A stretch of DNA of 12,404 bases from Candidatus Aminicenantes bacterium UBA876 (GCA_002294665.1 DBFQ01000092.1:1-12404); one strand, 5' to 3'; positions 5,213 through 12,287 are shown, counted from the first letter of the stretch. A program made the numbers and translations. The notes: generated from the sequence alone by a model not told the origin.

Positions 5213-7736
5213 CCCGTTCACCGTCACCCATCCGCCTGCCGGCGGTAAAAGCGGCGTCGTTTATCCTGCGCACAGAGTCGGAACGCGACAAATCCGCCAG
5301 GGAAAGGCGCCACGCGGACTCCGGGATCCGGTTCAGGGGCGGCAGGGTGGAAAGCAGGCCCAGCACAACCACATTGGCGCTGCGGCCCGACCTATCCCCG
5401 ATTTTTGCGGCCGTTGCATGGGCATCCAGTTCCACTACGCGGAAGTCTTTCAGTACGCCGCGAATATCCGTGAATCCGGGGTAATCCTGAGAGGCCATTC
5501 CCGCGGGGATCACGCGGAAACCATTCAACACCACGGTTCCCTCCGGTTTGAGCAGGTCCAGGAATCCGGGGCGCAACACCTCGCCCGCTTCCATCGCCAC
5601 CAGCACATCCACGGTTCCCGGTGCCGGTATGGGAGAGTACACTTCACCGCAGGCGAATGTTGAGATCACGGCGCCTCCCAATTGAGCCATGCCGTGAGTG
5701 TCGCCTTTCACCACATGGGTATGCGCGTACGGGGTGCGCATGGCCAGGCGTGAGAGTACACGCCCGAAAAACAGGTTCCCCTGCCCGCCGACACCGCGCA
5801 CCGCCACACGGATCGCCTGCGGCAGCCCGGCGGGATCGATCGCTTCCTCCAGGCCGGCCTCCGCCGTTTCGGATTGAGGACCGACGGGAAGTTCCCGCTC
5901 ATCTTCTTCAGGGATGAACTCAATGGCGTTGAAGGGGCAGCGCTGCAAACACACGGGGGTCGCGCCGCCGCAATTGGTGCACAAAGAAGTGAACCGGGGG
6001 ACCTGGCCCGTTTCCCATTCAATGCCGGGGCAGATATTGCAAAGCCCGCAGCGGCGGCACTTGTCTTCGTTGATGCGAACACGGCGTTGCCGGGATTCGC
6101 GGGGGACCTGATGCACGCAGGCTCCTTCCAGGATCAGACAGGAAAACTCTCCCGCTTCCGCCCGCTTCAACGCCTGGTTCAGGGCCTGCGTCACGGCCTT
6201 GAGATCATACGCGTTCACGGTCTCGGTATTGGCTGCCTCCGCGGAAACAACCTTGTGCAGGGAGAAAGGGATCGTCTTCCCGGCAAGATTCACCCCGCTG
6301 CTGGGGGCGGGTTGCCCCCCGGTCATGGCCGTAATGCGGTTATCAAGGATCACCTTGACGCCGGCGGTATCGCGGAACACGGCGTTACGGGTCGAGTCCA
6401 GGCCGGAGTGACACTCGCAGGAATCTCCCAGCACGCTGATCAAGCGCGCGGCCTGATCCGGCCGTGACAACACCACTCCCTGGCGCATGGAGTCCGATGC
6501 CCCCATGCACATGCATGTGTCCAGCGCATTCAGAAAGTAAAGCAATGTCGAACAACCGATATCTCCGAAAACGGCGGTCAGGCGATCGCGTTTGCGTGCT
6601 TCCGCCACGGCCAGGCTGAATGCTCGATAAGGGCAACCGGGGCAGATGCCCGGCGGACGGGGGACCGGACTCAAGCCGACCGTCCGTTGAGGCGGAAGCG
6701 CGTCGATATGGCCACGCTCGGCCAGGAATTGGCGGATATCACCCGGTGTCCATTCCGTGCGGGATGAATGCTCCGGCTTGCCGATCACCTGGATCCCGGC
6801 CAGCCGGCAACGTTCTTCCACCCATCTGTCTCCATCTTCGAACACATACAGGGGACCTTTCAAGCCGGCGGCAAACCGCTGCACAGCCTCCCGGGGAAAC
6901 GGCACGGTTCCGGCCAGGTAGCATCGGGCCGGTTCCAGGCCGCTGACAGCCAGGGCTTCCCTGACCTGCAGTACGCTTTCGCCGCTGGCCAGGACTCCCC
7001 ATGCCGGATCACCGGGCTCAATCCGCGCCAGGTTTTCCCGGTTGAAAAACGTTTCGACGGCAGGCATGCGCTCCCGGGTGGCGTGATCGTAATTCATCCT
7101 TGCCAGGTTGGGTAATCCCATCCAGCCCCGGAAATCCGCGGGCAATTCCTTTCTTTCGAGGAATCGCGCTGCTTTTGTACGTACCATGCCCTCGGAATGG
7201 CAGAGAATGCCGTTGGCCAGTACCACAACCGCAGTGTGCAGGCGGCGGCTCAGGTCGGCAGCCAAGGCGGGGAAATCGTAAAAATCCTGGTGGTCCCTGG
7301 GTTCAAGCACAGGCAGGCGGGTAGAATGGAAAAAGTAGCGCAAATCGATCACGTGCTGGGTGCTCGAAGGAACGTAATCCGTGGCGATGTAATAAACCAG
7401 AGCTCCGGCCGGCGCATGGTAAAACGCCGAAGTGGTGATGGCATCTCCGGCCTGAAACGCCCCCGGAGTTTTCATGGTAACCAGAGTGTCCGACCCGGCC
7501 ATTGAATGGCCGACGCCGACAGCCACTGCCACGGCCTCATTCACGTCCCACCCCACACGGATGCGATCCTGGACTCGGGCCAGGCAGTCATGGATCACTT
7601 CCGTACTCGGTGTACCCGGGTAACCATCCGCAGCGTGAAATCCGGCATGAACCACTCCCAGAGCGAAAGCCTCGTTTCCCTGCAATACCAGGCATGTCCC
7701 CGCCGGCACCTTTACCAGCTCATTGAACGAACTCAT
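5199..7736 (-). CDS. Fused indolepyruvate-type 2-oxoacid:ferredoxin oxidoreductase (alpha + ferredoxin + gamma)
   Basis: This thiamine-diphosphate enzyme family oxidatively decarboxylates aryl-2-oxoacids to acyl-CoA and reduces ferredoxin. The start is ATG 7736 with GGAG at 7744-7747, 7 nt away, giving 845 aa; GTG 7739 or 7742 are poorer. Domains in order: pyrimidine-binding domain (about 1-200, GYPGTPSTEV at 38-47); linker domain (about 240-345); TPP-binding domain (about 360-550, PPGICPGCPYR, FGDIGCS, GDSCECHSG with LDNRITAMTGGQ); two [4Fe-4S] clusters (C560/C563/C566/C569 and C586/C589/C596/C600-P); and a gamma domain (about 640-840, RGVGGQG, GDTHGMAQLGG). IorA and IorB are normally separate chains, so this is a natural alpha-gamma fusion. 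The first loop set differs from canonical IorA: MKTPGAF replaces MKHVGLN, and TDYVPSSTQH replaces DDPSMHSSQ. The substrate may therefore not be indolepyruvate. A promoter is visible at 7778-7806. Confidence 0.9.
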   Translation of the reverse strand: MSSFNELVKVPAGTCLVLQGNEAFALGVVHAGFHAADGYPGTPSTEVIHDCLARVQDRIRVGWDVNEAVAVAVGVGHSMAGSDTLVTMKTPGAFQAGDAITTSAFYHAPAGALVYYIATDYVPSSTQHVIDLRYFFHSTRLPVLEPRDHQDFYDFPALAADLSRRLHTAVVVLANGILCHSEGMVRTKAARFLERKELPADFRGWMGLPNLARMNYDHATRERMPAVETFFNRENLARIEPGDPAWGVLASGESVLQVREALAVSGLEPARCYLAGTVPFPREAVQRFAAGLKGPLYVFEDGDRWVEERCRLAGIQVIGKPEHSSRTEWTPGDIRQFLAERGHIDALPPQRTVGLSPVPRPPGICPGCPYRAFSLAVAEARKRDRLTAVFGDIGCSTLLYFLNALDTCMCMGASDSMRQGVVLSRPDQAARLISVLGDSCECHSGLDSTRNAVFRDTAGVKVILDNRITAMTGGQPAPSSGVNLAGKTIPFSLHKVVSAEAANTETVNAYDLKAVTQALNQALKRAEAGEFSCLILEGACVHQVPRESRQRRVRINEDKCRRCGLCNICPGIEWETGQVPRFTSLCTNCGGATPVCLQRCPFNAIEFIPEEDERELPVGPQSETAEAGLEEAIDPAGLPQAIRVAVRGVGGQGNLFFGRVLSRLAMRTPYAHTHVVKGDTHGMAQLGGAVISTFACGEVYSPIPAPGTVDVLVAMEAGEVLRPGFLDLLKPEGTVVLNGFRVIPAGMASQDYPGFTDIRGVLKDFRVVELDAHATAAKIGDRSGRSANVVVLGLLSTLPPLNRIPESAWRLSLADLSRSDSVRRINDAAFTAGRRMGDGERVSSG

Positions 7737-7777
7737 CACCACTCTCCAATCAGGCCATGTGAATACGAAAACGCTTC

Positions 7778-7806
7778 ATCTTACCCCAAGCGCGCCACAC
7801 TGGCAA
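7778..7806 (-). promoter_or_regulatory. Promoter of the fused oxidoreductase gene
   Basis: On the minus strand the -35 is TTGCCA (7806-7801; 5 of 6 match the sigma70 consensus), the spacer is exactly 17 bp, and the -10 is TAAGAT (7783-7778; 4 of 6). Transcription would start near 7771, leaving a leader of about 35 nt that includes the GGAG ribosome site. This is the best-formed promoter in the window. Confidence 0.6.
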
Positions 7807-7814
7807 CCGCACGC

Positions 7815-7836
7815 ACCGGTCCGGGATCCCACCGGT
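7815..7836. promoter_or_regulatory. Nested palindrome between divergent promoters, possible operator
   Basis: Two copies of the self-complementary hexamer ACCGGT (7815-7820 and 7831-7836) flank the 8-bp palindrome GGGATCCC (7823-7830). The block sits between the minus-strand -35 (7801-7806) and the plus-strand -35 (7836-7841). A regulator bound here could control both genes. No specific regulator can be named. Confidence 0.35.
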
Positions 7837-7864
7837 TGACAGGTCACTCGGCTTCTGGTAACTA
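7836..7864 (+). promoter_or_regulatory. Putative promoter of the methyltransferase gene
   Basis: A perfect -35 TTGACA (7836-7841) is followed by a 17-bp spacer and an extended -10 TGG-TAACTA (TG at 7856-7857, hexamer 7859-7864). The -10 hexamer is poor. The predicted transcription start (about 7871) falls on the ATG itself, and there is no Shine-Dalgarno sequence upstream. The mRNA may be leaderless. Confidence 0.45.
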
Positions 7865-7870
7865 TTCTGA

Positions 7871-9190
7871 ATGCTGAGGGAACGACTCAATCACCTGTTC
7901 TTCTCCAATCGTTTCTACAAGGCATGCCTGCGTCCCTGGGACCGCATGCTTTACCCGATCGCCGACCCGGACCCGCTGCGGCAGGAACGCAGACAAGGCG
8001 TTGTGCCGATCAACAAGATCCCCCAGGTCTCCGACCTGGAAAATCCGGCATGGCGGGCCATACTCGAAGACATGGCTCCCCTCTTCAGCCTGGATAGAGA
8101 AAACTTTCACCGCAAGCACTGGGAATTCGCGCAACTGGTTTACATGCTGGTTTCCGACAAACGGCTGCATCCGGATGCGTCATGCCTGGCTGTTGGCGCT
8201 GGGCGGGAGCCCGTGGTTTACTACCTCACGCACAAAGTCCGCCGGGTCACGGGAATCGACCTCTACGCGGGCACCTACCTGGGTGGAGAAGACGAGCCGG
8301 ATATTCCCGACCATCCCGCCAAATACGCGCCTTTTGTATGCGAACCGGGTAATCCCGACCTGCGGCGCATGGACGCACGCAACCTGGATTTCGAAAACGA
8401 CGGTTTTGATTTCGTTTTTTCCGCTTCCTCCATTGAGCACTTCGGCAACACCCGTGAAATCCGCGTTTCCCTGGAAGAGATGTACCGGGTTCTCAAGCCG
8501 GGCGGCGCAGCAGCAATCACCACCGAAGTCCGGTTGAACCGCCTGGGGCGCTCTATCCCCAACACGCGTATTTTCCGGCTGAACGACCTGCTCCGACTGT
8601 GTCGCGGAGTCGGCTTCATCCTGGACAGCAAGGCGATTGACCTGCGCCTGGAGGCCCCGTTCTACCAGGACCCGATCAAGCTTCCGGAACAGGTATTGCG
8701 GCGCCCGCATGTCATCCTGCGCTATTTTTCCACCTGGTTCACATCCCTGTCACTCCTGCTCGTCAAACCCGGAACCGGCGCGCTTCGGGGTGAATGGCGG
8801 TCCGCTTCAACCCTCACGCCGCTGGACTATTCCGCCACGGTACATGCGCGCGCGGATGCTTTGAAGCTGACTCGCGGGAGCAGCCTGAACCTTCACATGG
8901 AACTGGCGAACACCGGAAATTTCGACTGGTATACCGGCGGCGGCAGCCACCGGATTGCCGTTGGCGTCCAATTGCGTGACCGCAATGACGGGCTCATCGA
9001 CCGTGATTTCCACCAGTTCACCATCCCGCGTGACCTGGTTCGGGGTGACTCCATCTCATTCCAGGGCATCGTGCCCGTTGCCCTGGCCCCGGGGAAATAC
9101 CGTTTATGGATCACCCTGAAACGCGAATTCATTACCTGGTTCCCCGAAAGCTCCTGCCCTCCCGCTAAAGTGGACTTCATGGTGGAATAA
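7871..9190 (+). CDS. Class I SAM-dependent methyltransferase with C-terminal beta-sandwich-like domain
   Basis: The protein has 439 aa. The Rossmann methyltransferase core spans about 80-255: motif I is CLAVGAGREPVVYYL (105-119), the acidic SAM-ribose residue is D130 in VTGIDLYAG, DARNLDFEND (168-177) fits motif II/III, FDFVFSASSIEHFGN (179-193) is motif IV, and EEMYRVLKPGGAAAITTE (202-219) is motif V. After a hydrophobic linker (about 285-300, YFSTWFTSLSLLLVKP) comes a second region (about 320-439) with alternating strand-like segments: LNLHMELANTGN, HRIAVGVQLRD, FTIPRDLVRGDSISF, GKYRLWITLKRE. I read it as an Ig-like beta-sandwich of the kind appended to polysaccharide export or modification proteins. 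A role in methylating a surface glycan or lipid carrier is inferred from this architecture and from the nearby glycosyltransferases. The start at ATG 7871 has no ribosome site. The next in-frame Met, at residue 26, would cut a conserved-looking helix. Confidence 0.85.
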   Translation: MLRERLNHLFFSNRFYKACLRPWDRMLYPIADPDPLRQERRQGVVPINKIPQVSDLENPAWRAILEDMAPLFSLDRENFHRKHWEFAQLVYMLVSDKRLHPDASCLAVGAGREPVVYYLTHKVRRVTGIDLYAGTYLGGEDEPDIPDHPAKYAPFVCEPGNPDLRRMDARNLDFENDGFDFVFSASSIEHFGNTREIRVSLEEMYRVLKPGGAAAITTEVRLNRLGRSIPNTRIFRLNDLLRLCRGVGFILDSKAIDLRLEAPFYQDPIKLPEQVLRRPHVILRYFSTWFTSLSLLLVKPGTGALRGEWRSASTLTPLDYSATVHARADALKLTRGSSLNLHMELANTGNFDWYTGGGSHRIAVGVQLRDRNDGLIDRDFHQFTIPRDLVRGDSISFQGIVPVALAPGKYRLWITLKREFITWFPESSCPPAKVDFMVE

Positions 9191-9198
9191 GCTTCCAC
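9182..9198 (+). terminator. Hairpin spanning the methyltransferase stop codon, weak terminator candidate
   Basis: GTGGAA (9182-9187) and TTCCAC (9193-9198) form a perfect 6-bp stem with a 5-nt loop that contains the TAA stop, followed by TTTCACTT. The stem is short and the U-tract broken, so it may attenuate rather than terminate transcription into the gene downstream. Confidence 0.3.
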
Positions 9199-9224
9199 TT
9201 TCACTTCTGATCCTGGATTTTCAA

Positions 9225-9241
9225 CGGGATTATGCTATATT
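9225..9241 (+). promoter_or_regulatory. Putative extended -10 promoter of the DUF434-type gene
   Basis: TGC-TATATT (TG at 9233-9234, hexamer 9236-9241, 5 of 6 match) is preceded by CGGGATTA, nearly the same block as at 2273-2288. No good -35 is present (CTGGAT at 9213-9218 is weak), as tolerated by extended -10 promoters. Transcription would begin at about 9248, just before the GTG at 9256. Confidence 0.45.
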
Positions 9242-9255
9242 CAACCGGGGAAAGC

Positions 9256-9954
9256 GTGCACAGAGATGACTTGTTTTCAGCCCGCTTTGTTTCCGCGAGC
9301 CGCGACTACGTGAATTTTCTGGAACGTGGATACGCGGAAAAACCCCTGCTCAAACTCGTCGGCGACCGCCATGGGCTGACCCGCCGCCAGCGCCACATTC
9401 TGTTCCGCGGATTCTCCACCATTCAGGACTCACTACGCCGACGCTCCCGCCTGTCACAAACGATCGCCGGGAGCGATATTGTCATGGATGGATATAACAT
9501 CATCCTGACCGTGTTGAACCACCTGCTGGGAAACCCTGTGTTCATCTGTACAGATGGTATTCTCCGCGATGTGGGGGAAAATCACGGACAAATCCGCGAC
9601 AAGGGCCGTTTTTACCGCGCCATGGAGCTCATCATCTCATGGCTGACCGTTCAGGCACCGGCATCGGTTCTCGGGGTGTTCGACTCCCCGGTATCTCACA
9701 GTGCCGAACACGCACTGGCATTGCAGACGCGATTGCGCCAACACGGAATTCGTGGAGAAATCGAACTGGCACGCTCAGCGGATTACGTGATTAAACATTG
9801 CCGGACCGGTGCGATCGCGACTTCCGACTCCGTAATCATCGACGCGACCACGCTGCCGGTTGTGGACATCCCGCGACTTACCCTGGAATCCGCCTTCAGC
9901 ACCACTTTCCCGGATCTATCCCTTTTTTCTCAATTTAAAACCATCGGGCGCTGA
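9256..9954 (+). CDS. DUF434/DUF5616-type protein, possible PIN/NYN-like nuclease fold
   Basis: The protein has 232 aa from GTG 9256, which has GGGG at 9247-9250, 5 nt upstream. ATG 9232 would add 8 residues but overlaps the apparent -10. The N-terminal region (1-75) reads RDDLFSARF...NFLERGYAEKPLLKLVGDRHGLTRRQR, matching the DUF434 pattern 'DD..lF......L..RGY......LVGDR..L..RQR' as I recall it. The second half holds strand-end acidic residues: IVMDGYNIILT (D78), FICTDGILRD (D100, D105), VLGVFDSPVSHS (D143) and AIATSDSVIID (D191). Their order and spacing resemble PIN/NYN metal-dependent RNases, but this is inference and the biochemical role of the family is unknown to me. I recall the family as common in archaea. 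The gene lies downstream of the methyltransferase with its own promoter-like site and converges on iorB across a 111-bp gap. Confidence 0.75.
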   Translation: MHRDDLFSARFVSASRDYVNFLERGYAEKPLLKLVGDRHGLTRRQRHILFRGFSTIQDSLRRRSRLSQTIAGSDIVMDGYNIILTVLNHLLGNPVFICTDGILRDVGENHGQIRDKGRFYRAMELIISWLTVQAPASVLGVFDSPVSHSAEHALALQTRLRQHGIRGEIELARSADYVIKHCRTGAIATSDSVIIDATTLPVVDIPRLTLESAFSTTFPDLSLFSQFKTIGR

Positions 9955-10065
9955 AAAGCGCCGGGCGATCAGCCCCGACCTTCCTCGATTCCGGACCGGT
10001 TCAAAACAACAGACCCCGGAAGCAATCCCGAGCAGATGCCGAAATCCCAGGTCCGGGATCAGCGT

Positions 10066-10650
10066 TCAGCCGCGTGCGGCTGCGGCGAATTTGCGGCCTT
10101 CCCGCAACACGAACAGGTTCTGGTTCACGACATCCTCTCCCTTGCGGCCGAAAATGACCCGTACTCCCTCTTCCATTTTTTCAAAGGGGATGTCGATAAA
10201 CAGTGAAGCTGCCCCGGTAACCGCCATGTTCATGCCGCGGGGGTTTCCGGCTTCCCGTGCAATACCATCCGCGTCGATGATCACCTTGCGTTCGAGCTCC
10301 GCCAGTGAAACGGATAAATCCGCTTCACTGGGATAATCGGGAATATTGCGGTAAGGCGTGGAATTGGTGATCACCCAACCCTCAGGTCCCAGCCAGGGCA
10401 GATAGCGCAATGCTTCCATGGGTTCAACGGATATCACGAGGTCAGCCCCTCCCAGGGCCACCAGGTCGGAGTGGATCACGCCGTCGCTGATGCGAAGATG
10501 CGATTGCACGGCCCCTCCACGTTGAGACATGCCGTGGACTTCCGCCTGTTTCATTGTCAGTCCCGATTCAATCGCCGCGTAGCCCAGTACCGTGGCAATG
10601 CTGAGGATTCCCTGCCCACCGACACCGGCCAGGATGATATCGCATTTCAT
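10066..10650 (-). CDS. iorB: Indolepyruvate:ferredoxin oxidoreductase beta (gamma-type) subunit
   Basis: IorB is the small subunit that completes the active site with IorA in conversion of indole-, phenyl- and hydroxyphenylpyruvate to arylacetyl-CoA in the cytoplasm. The protein has 194 aa, the usual family size. I chose ATG 10650 because a full AAGGAGG lies 6 nt upstream (10657-10663) and the protein then begins MKCDIILAGVGGQGIL. An upstream in-frame start near 10713 would run into the iorA coding region and is rejected. Motifs are GVGGQG (9-14), the conserved KQAEVHGMSQRGGAV (34-48), and IDADGIAREAGN (about 124-135). The ribosome site overlaps the iorA stop, with only 11 bp between the genes, so the pair is an operon with coupled translation. 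There is no iron-sulfur motif here, as normal for IorB. Confidence 0.93.
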   Translation of the reverse strand: MKCDIILAGVGGQGILSIATVLGYAAIESGLTMKQAEVHGMSQRGGAVQSHLRISDGVIHSDLVALGGADLVISVEPMEALRYLPWLGPEGWVITNSTPYRNIPDYPSEADLSVSLAELERKVIIDADGIAREAGNPRGMNMAVTGAASLFIDIPFEKMEEGVRVIFGRKGEDVVNQNLFVLREGRKFAAAARG

Positions 10651-10661
10651 GATCCGCCTCC

Positions 10662-12275
10662 TTATGCCTCGCTGGATTTTCGCCGCGAATGCGTTTTCAA
10701 TGTCTGAATGCACTCGCGCGTGGGGATGATCACCGACACTCCCTCATGGGCCAGTTCGCGCCGGATCAGGGAAACAAACTCCTGGTGATTTTTGGGTACC
10801 GGGTTGATCAAGTGCAGGTGCTCCCGTTCCACGCCCAGCCCCAGGCAGATCTTTTCCAGCCGGCCAAAGGCATGGGAATGCTGACCCCCGGTCATGGCCG
10901 TGGCGGAGTTGTCCAGAATCATGACCAGCATGGGCGTATTTTCCAGGATCGCATCCAACAGGCCCGTCATACCGCTATGGCAGAAAGTCGAATCTCCGAT
11001 CACCGCGACCACGGGCCTCATTCCCGCGTCCGCGGCGCCCTTGGCCATGGTGATGGACGCCCCCATGTCCACACAGGAATTGATCGCCTGGAACGGAGGC
11101 AAAGCGCCCAGGGTATAGCACCCGATATCGGAAAACACATGCCCGTCACCGTAAACATTCTTCACAGCCTCGTTGAGGGCCTTGTACGTATCGATGTGAG
11201 AACACCCCTTGCATAACGCCGGGGGGCGGGAACGAACGATGTCGGGAACGGCATCACCGCATTCATCCGGCATTCCCAGGGCCACCTGCACTCGATTCGG
11301 GGTCAACTCCCCATCCCGGGGCAGGGTTTCATCCAGGCGCCCGCTGATCGACACGCACGGATCCAGTATGCCCCTCAGCATCTCTTCCAGAAAGGGCATG
11401 CCTTCCTCAACCACGAGGACACGCTCACATTCGGCTGCCAGGCGCGTCACAAGAGACACCGGCACCGGATACTGACCGATCTTGAGCAAAGGATATGGGC
11501 AGCCGCCTTTTCCAAAGCTTTCATACACGTAATTGACGCCAAGGCCGCATGCGATGATACCCAGGGAATGGTCGGGGCCATCCTGATAGCGGTTGAACAC
11601 TGAGTTCTGCGCCTCTTCCAGCAATCGCGGCTGCAAATCAATCAGCATGCGGTACCGCTTGCGGGCAATCGCGGGAAGCAGTACGAATTGGCGCATGTCC
11701 TGCGGCATCCGCAGATCCCGCAAAGACAGCGGCGGCCGGGTATTCACCCCGGCCCGGCTGTGCGCCAGGCGCGTGGTGATGCGCAGCAACACCGGCAATT
11801 GAAAGGATTCCGACAATTCAAATCCATAGCGACACATATCGTAGGCTTCCTGCTGGTTGGAGGGTTCGAGCATGGGCAACAGGGCGAACTTGCCGTAAAA
11901 ACGCGAATCCTGCTCGTTCTGCGATGAATGCATCGACGGATCATCCGCAACCGTAACAATCAACCCGCCGTTCACACCGGTGATGGCTGAATTGATGAAG
12001 GGATCGGCCGCCACGTTCAGCCCCACGTGCTTCATGCAGGCCATGGCGCGTTTCCCGGCGTAAGACATTCCCAGCGCGCTTTCCAATGCCGTTTTTTCGT
12101 TGGCCGACCATGCCCGGTGCACGTTGCGTTCAATCGCTGCTTCCGCGCGCTGGGCATATTCCATGATCTCAGTGGAAGGCGTCCCCGGATACGCGTAAAA
12201 ACCGGAAACACCGGCGTCAAGGGCTCCCTGGGCGATGGCCTCATCTCCCAGCAACATGATGGCTGCTTGTTTCAA
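10662..12275 (-). CDS. iorA: Indolepyruvate:ferredoxin oxidoreductase alpha subunit lacking the C-terminal ferredoxin domain
   Basis: IorA is the large TPP-dependent subunit of the arylpyruvate oxidoreductase. The start is TTG 12275: AGGAGG (12281-12286) lies 5 nt upstream, while ATG 12257 is too far from it. The protein has 537 aa. The pyrimidine domain carries YAYPGTPSTEIMEY (27-40), ANEKTALESALGMSYAG (58-74), MKHVGLNVAADPF (81-93) and DDPSMHSSQNEQD (111-123), all canonical for IorA. The TPP domain carries PPALCKGCSHIDTY (351-364), FSDIGCYTLG, GDSTFCHSG (427-435) and LDNSATAMTGGQ. The chain ends at ECIQTLKTHSRRKSSEA, just where IorA proteins normally continue into a CxxCxxC-type 2x[4Fe-4S] domain; known IorA proteins are about 600-650 aa. 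The iorB start follows 11 bp later, so no room exists for a displaced ferredoxin domain. Function as IorA is well supported; the electron path is not. Confidence 0.93.
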   Translation of the reverse strand: MKQAAIMLLGDEAIAQGALDAGVSGFYAYPGTPSTEIMEYAQRAEAAIERNVHRAWSANEKTALESALGMSYAGKRAMACMKHVGLNVAADPFINSAITGVNGGLIVTVADDPSMHSSQNEQDSRFYGKFALLPMLEPSNQQEAYDMCRYGFELSESFQLPVLLRITTRLAHSRAGVNTRPPLSLRDLRMPQDMRQFVLLPAIARKRYRMLIDLQPRLLEEAQNSVFNRYQDGPDHSLGIIACGLGVNYVYESFGKGGCPYPLLKIGQYPVPVSLVTRLAAECERVLVVEEGMPFLEEMLRGILDPCVSISGRLDETLPRDGELTPNRVQVALGMPDECGDAVPDIVRSRPPALCKGCSHIDTYKALNEAVKNVYGDGHVFSDIGCYTLGALPPFQAINSCVDMGASITMAKGAADAGMRPVVAVIGDSTFCHSGMTGLLDAILENTPMLVMILDNSATAMTGGQHSHAFGRLEKICLGLGVEREHLHLINPVPKNHQEFVSLIRRELAHEGVSVIIPTRECIQTLKTHSRRKSSEA

Positions 12276-12280
12276 ACCTG

Positions 12281-12287
12281 CCTCCTC
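12281..12287 (-). promoter_or_regulatory. Ribosome binding site deciding the TTG start of iorA
   Basis: The minus strand reads GAGGAGG, then CAGGT, then TTG at 12275. The near-consensus site and 5-nt gap choose this TTG over ATG 12257, which lies 23 nt from the site. Confidence 0.75.

Noticed and set aside
5874..6467. 197-codon open frame antisense to the fused oxidoreductase
   Set aside because: It lies opposite the ferredoxin and TPP domains, whose cysteine and GDS motifs prove the other strand. No domain is visible in the antisense product.
9801..10000. CCGGACCGGT repeated at 9801-9810, 9991-10000 and inverted at 7815-7824
   Set aside because: One copy lies inside coding sequence, and matches of 10-13 bp among three sites are expected by chance in a GC-rich 12-kb window. 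I keep only the palindrome at 7815-7836 as a candidate site.
10044..10059. ATCCC-AGGTCC-GGGAT hairpin downstream of iorB as a terminator
   Set aside because: The stem is only 5 bp and no U-tract follows on either strand, so I would not call it a terminator. The 111-bp gap 9955-10065 shows nothing else.
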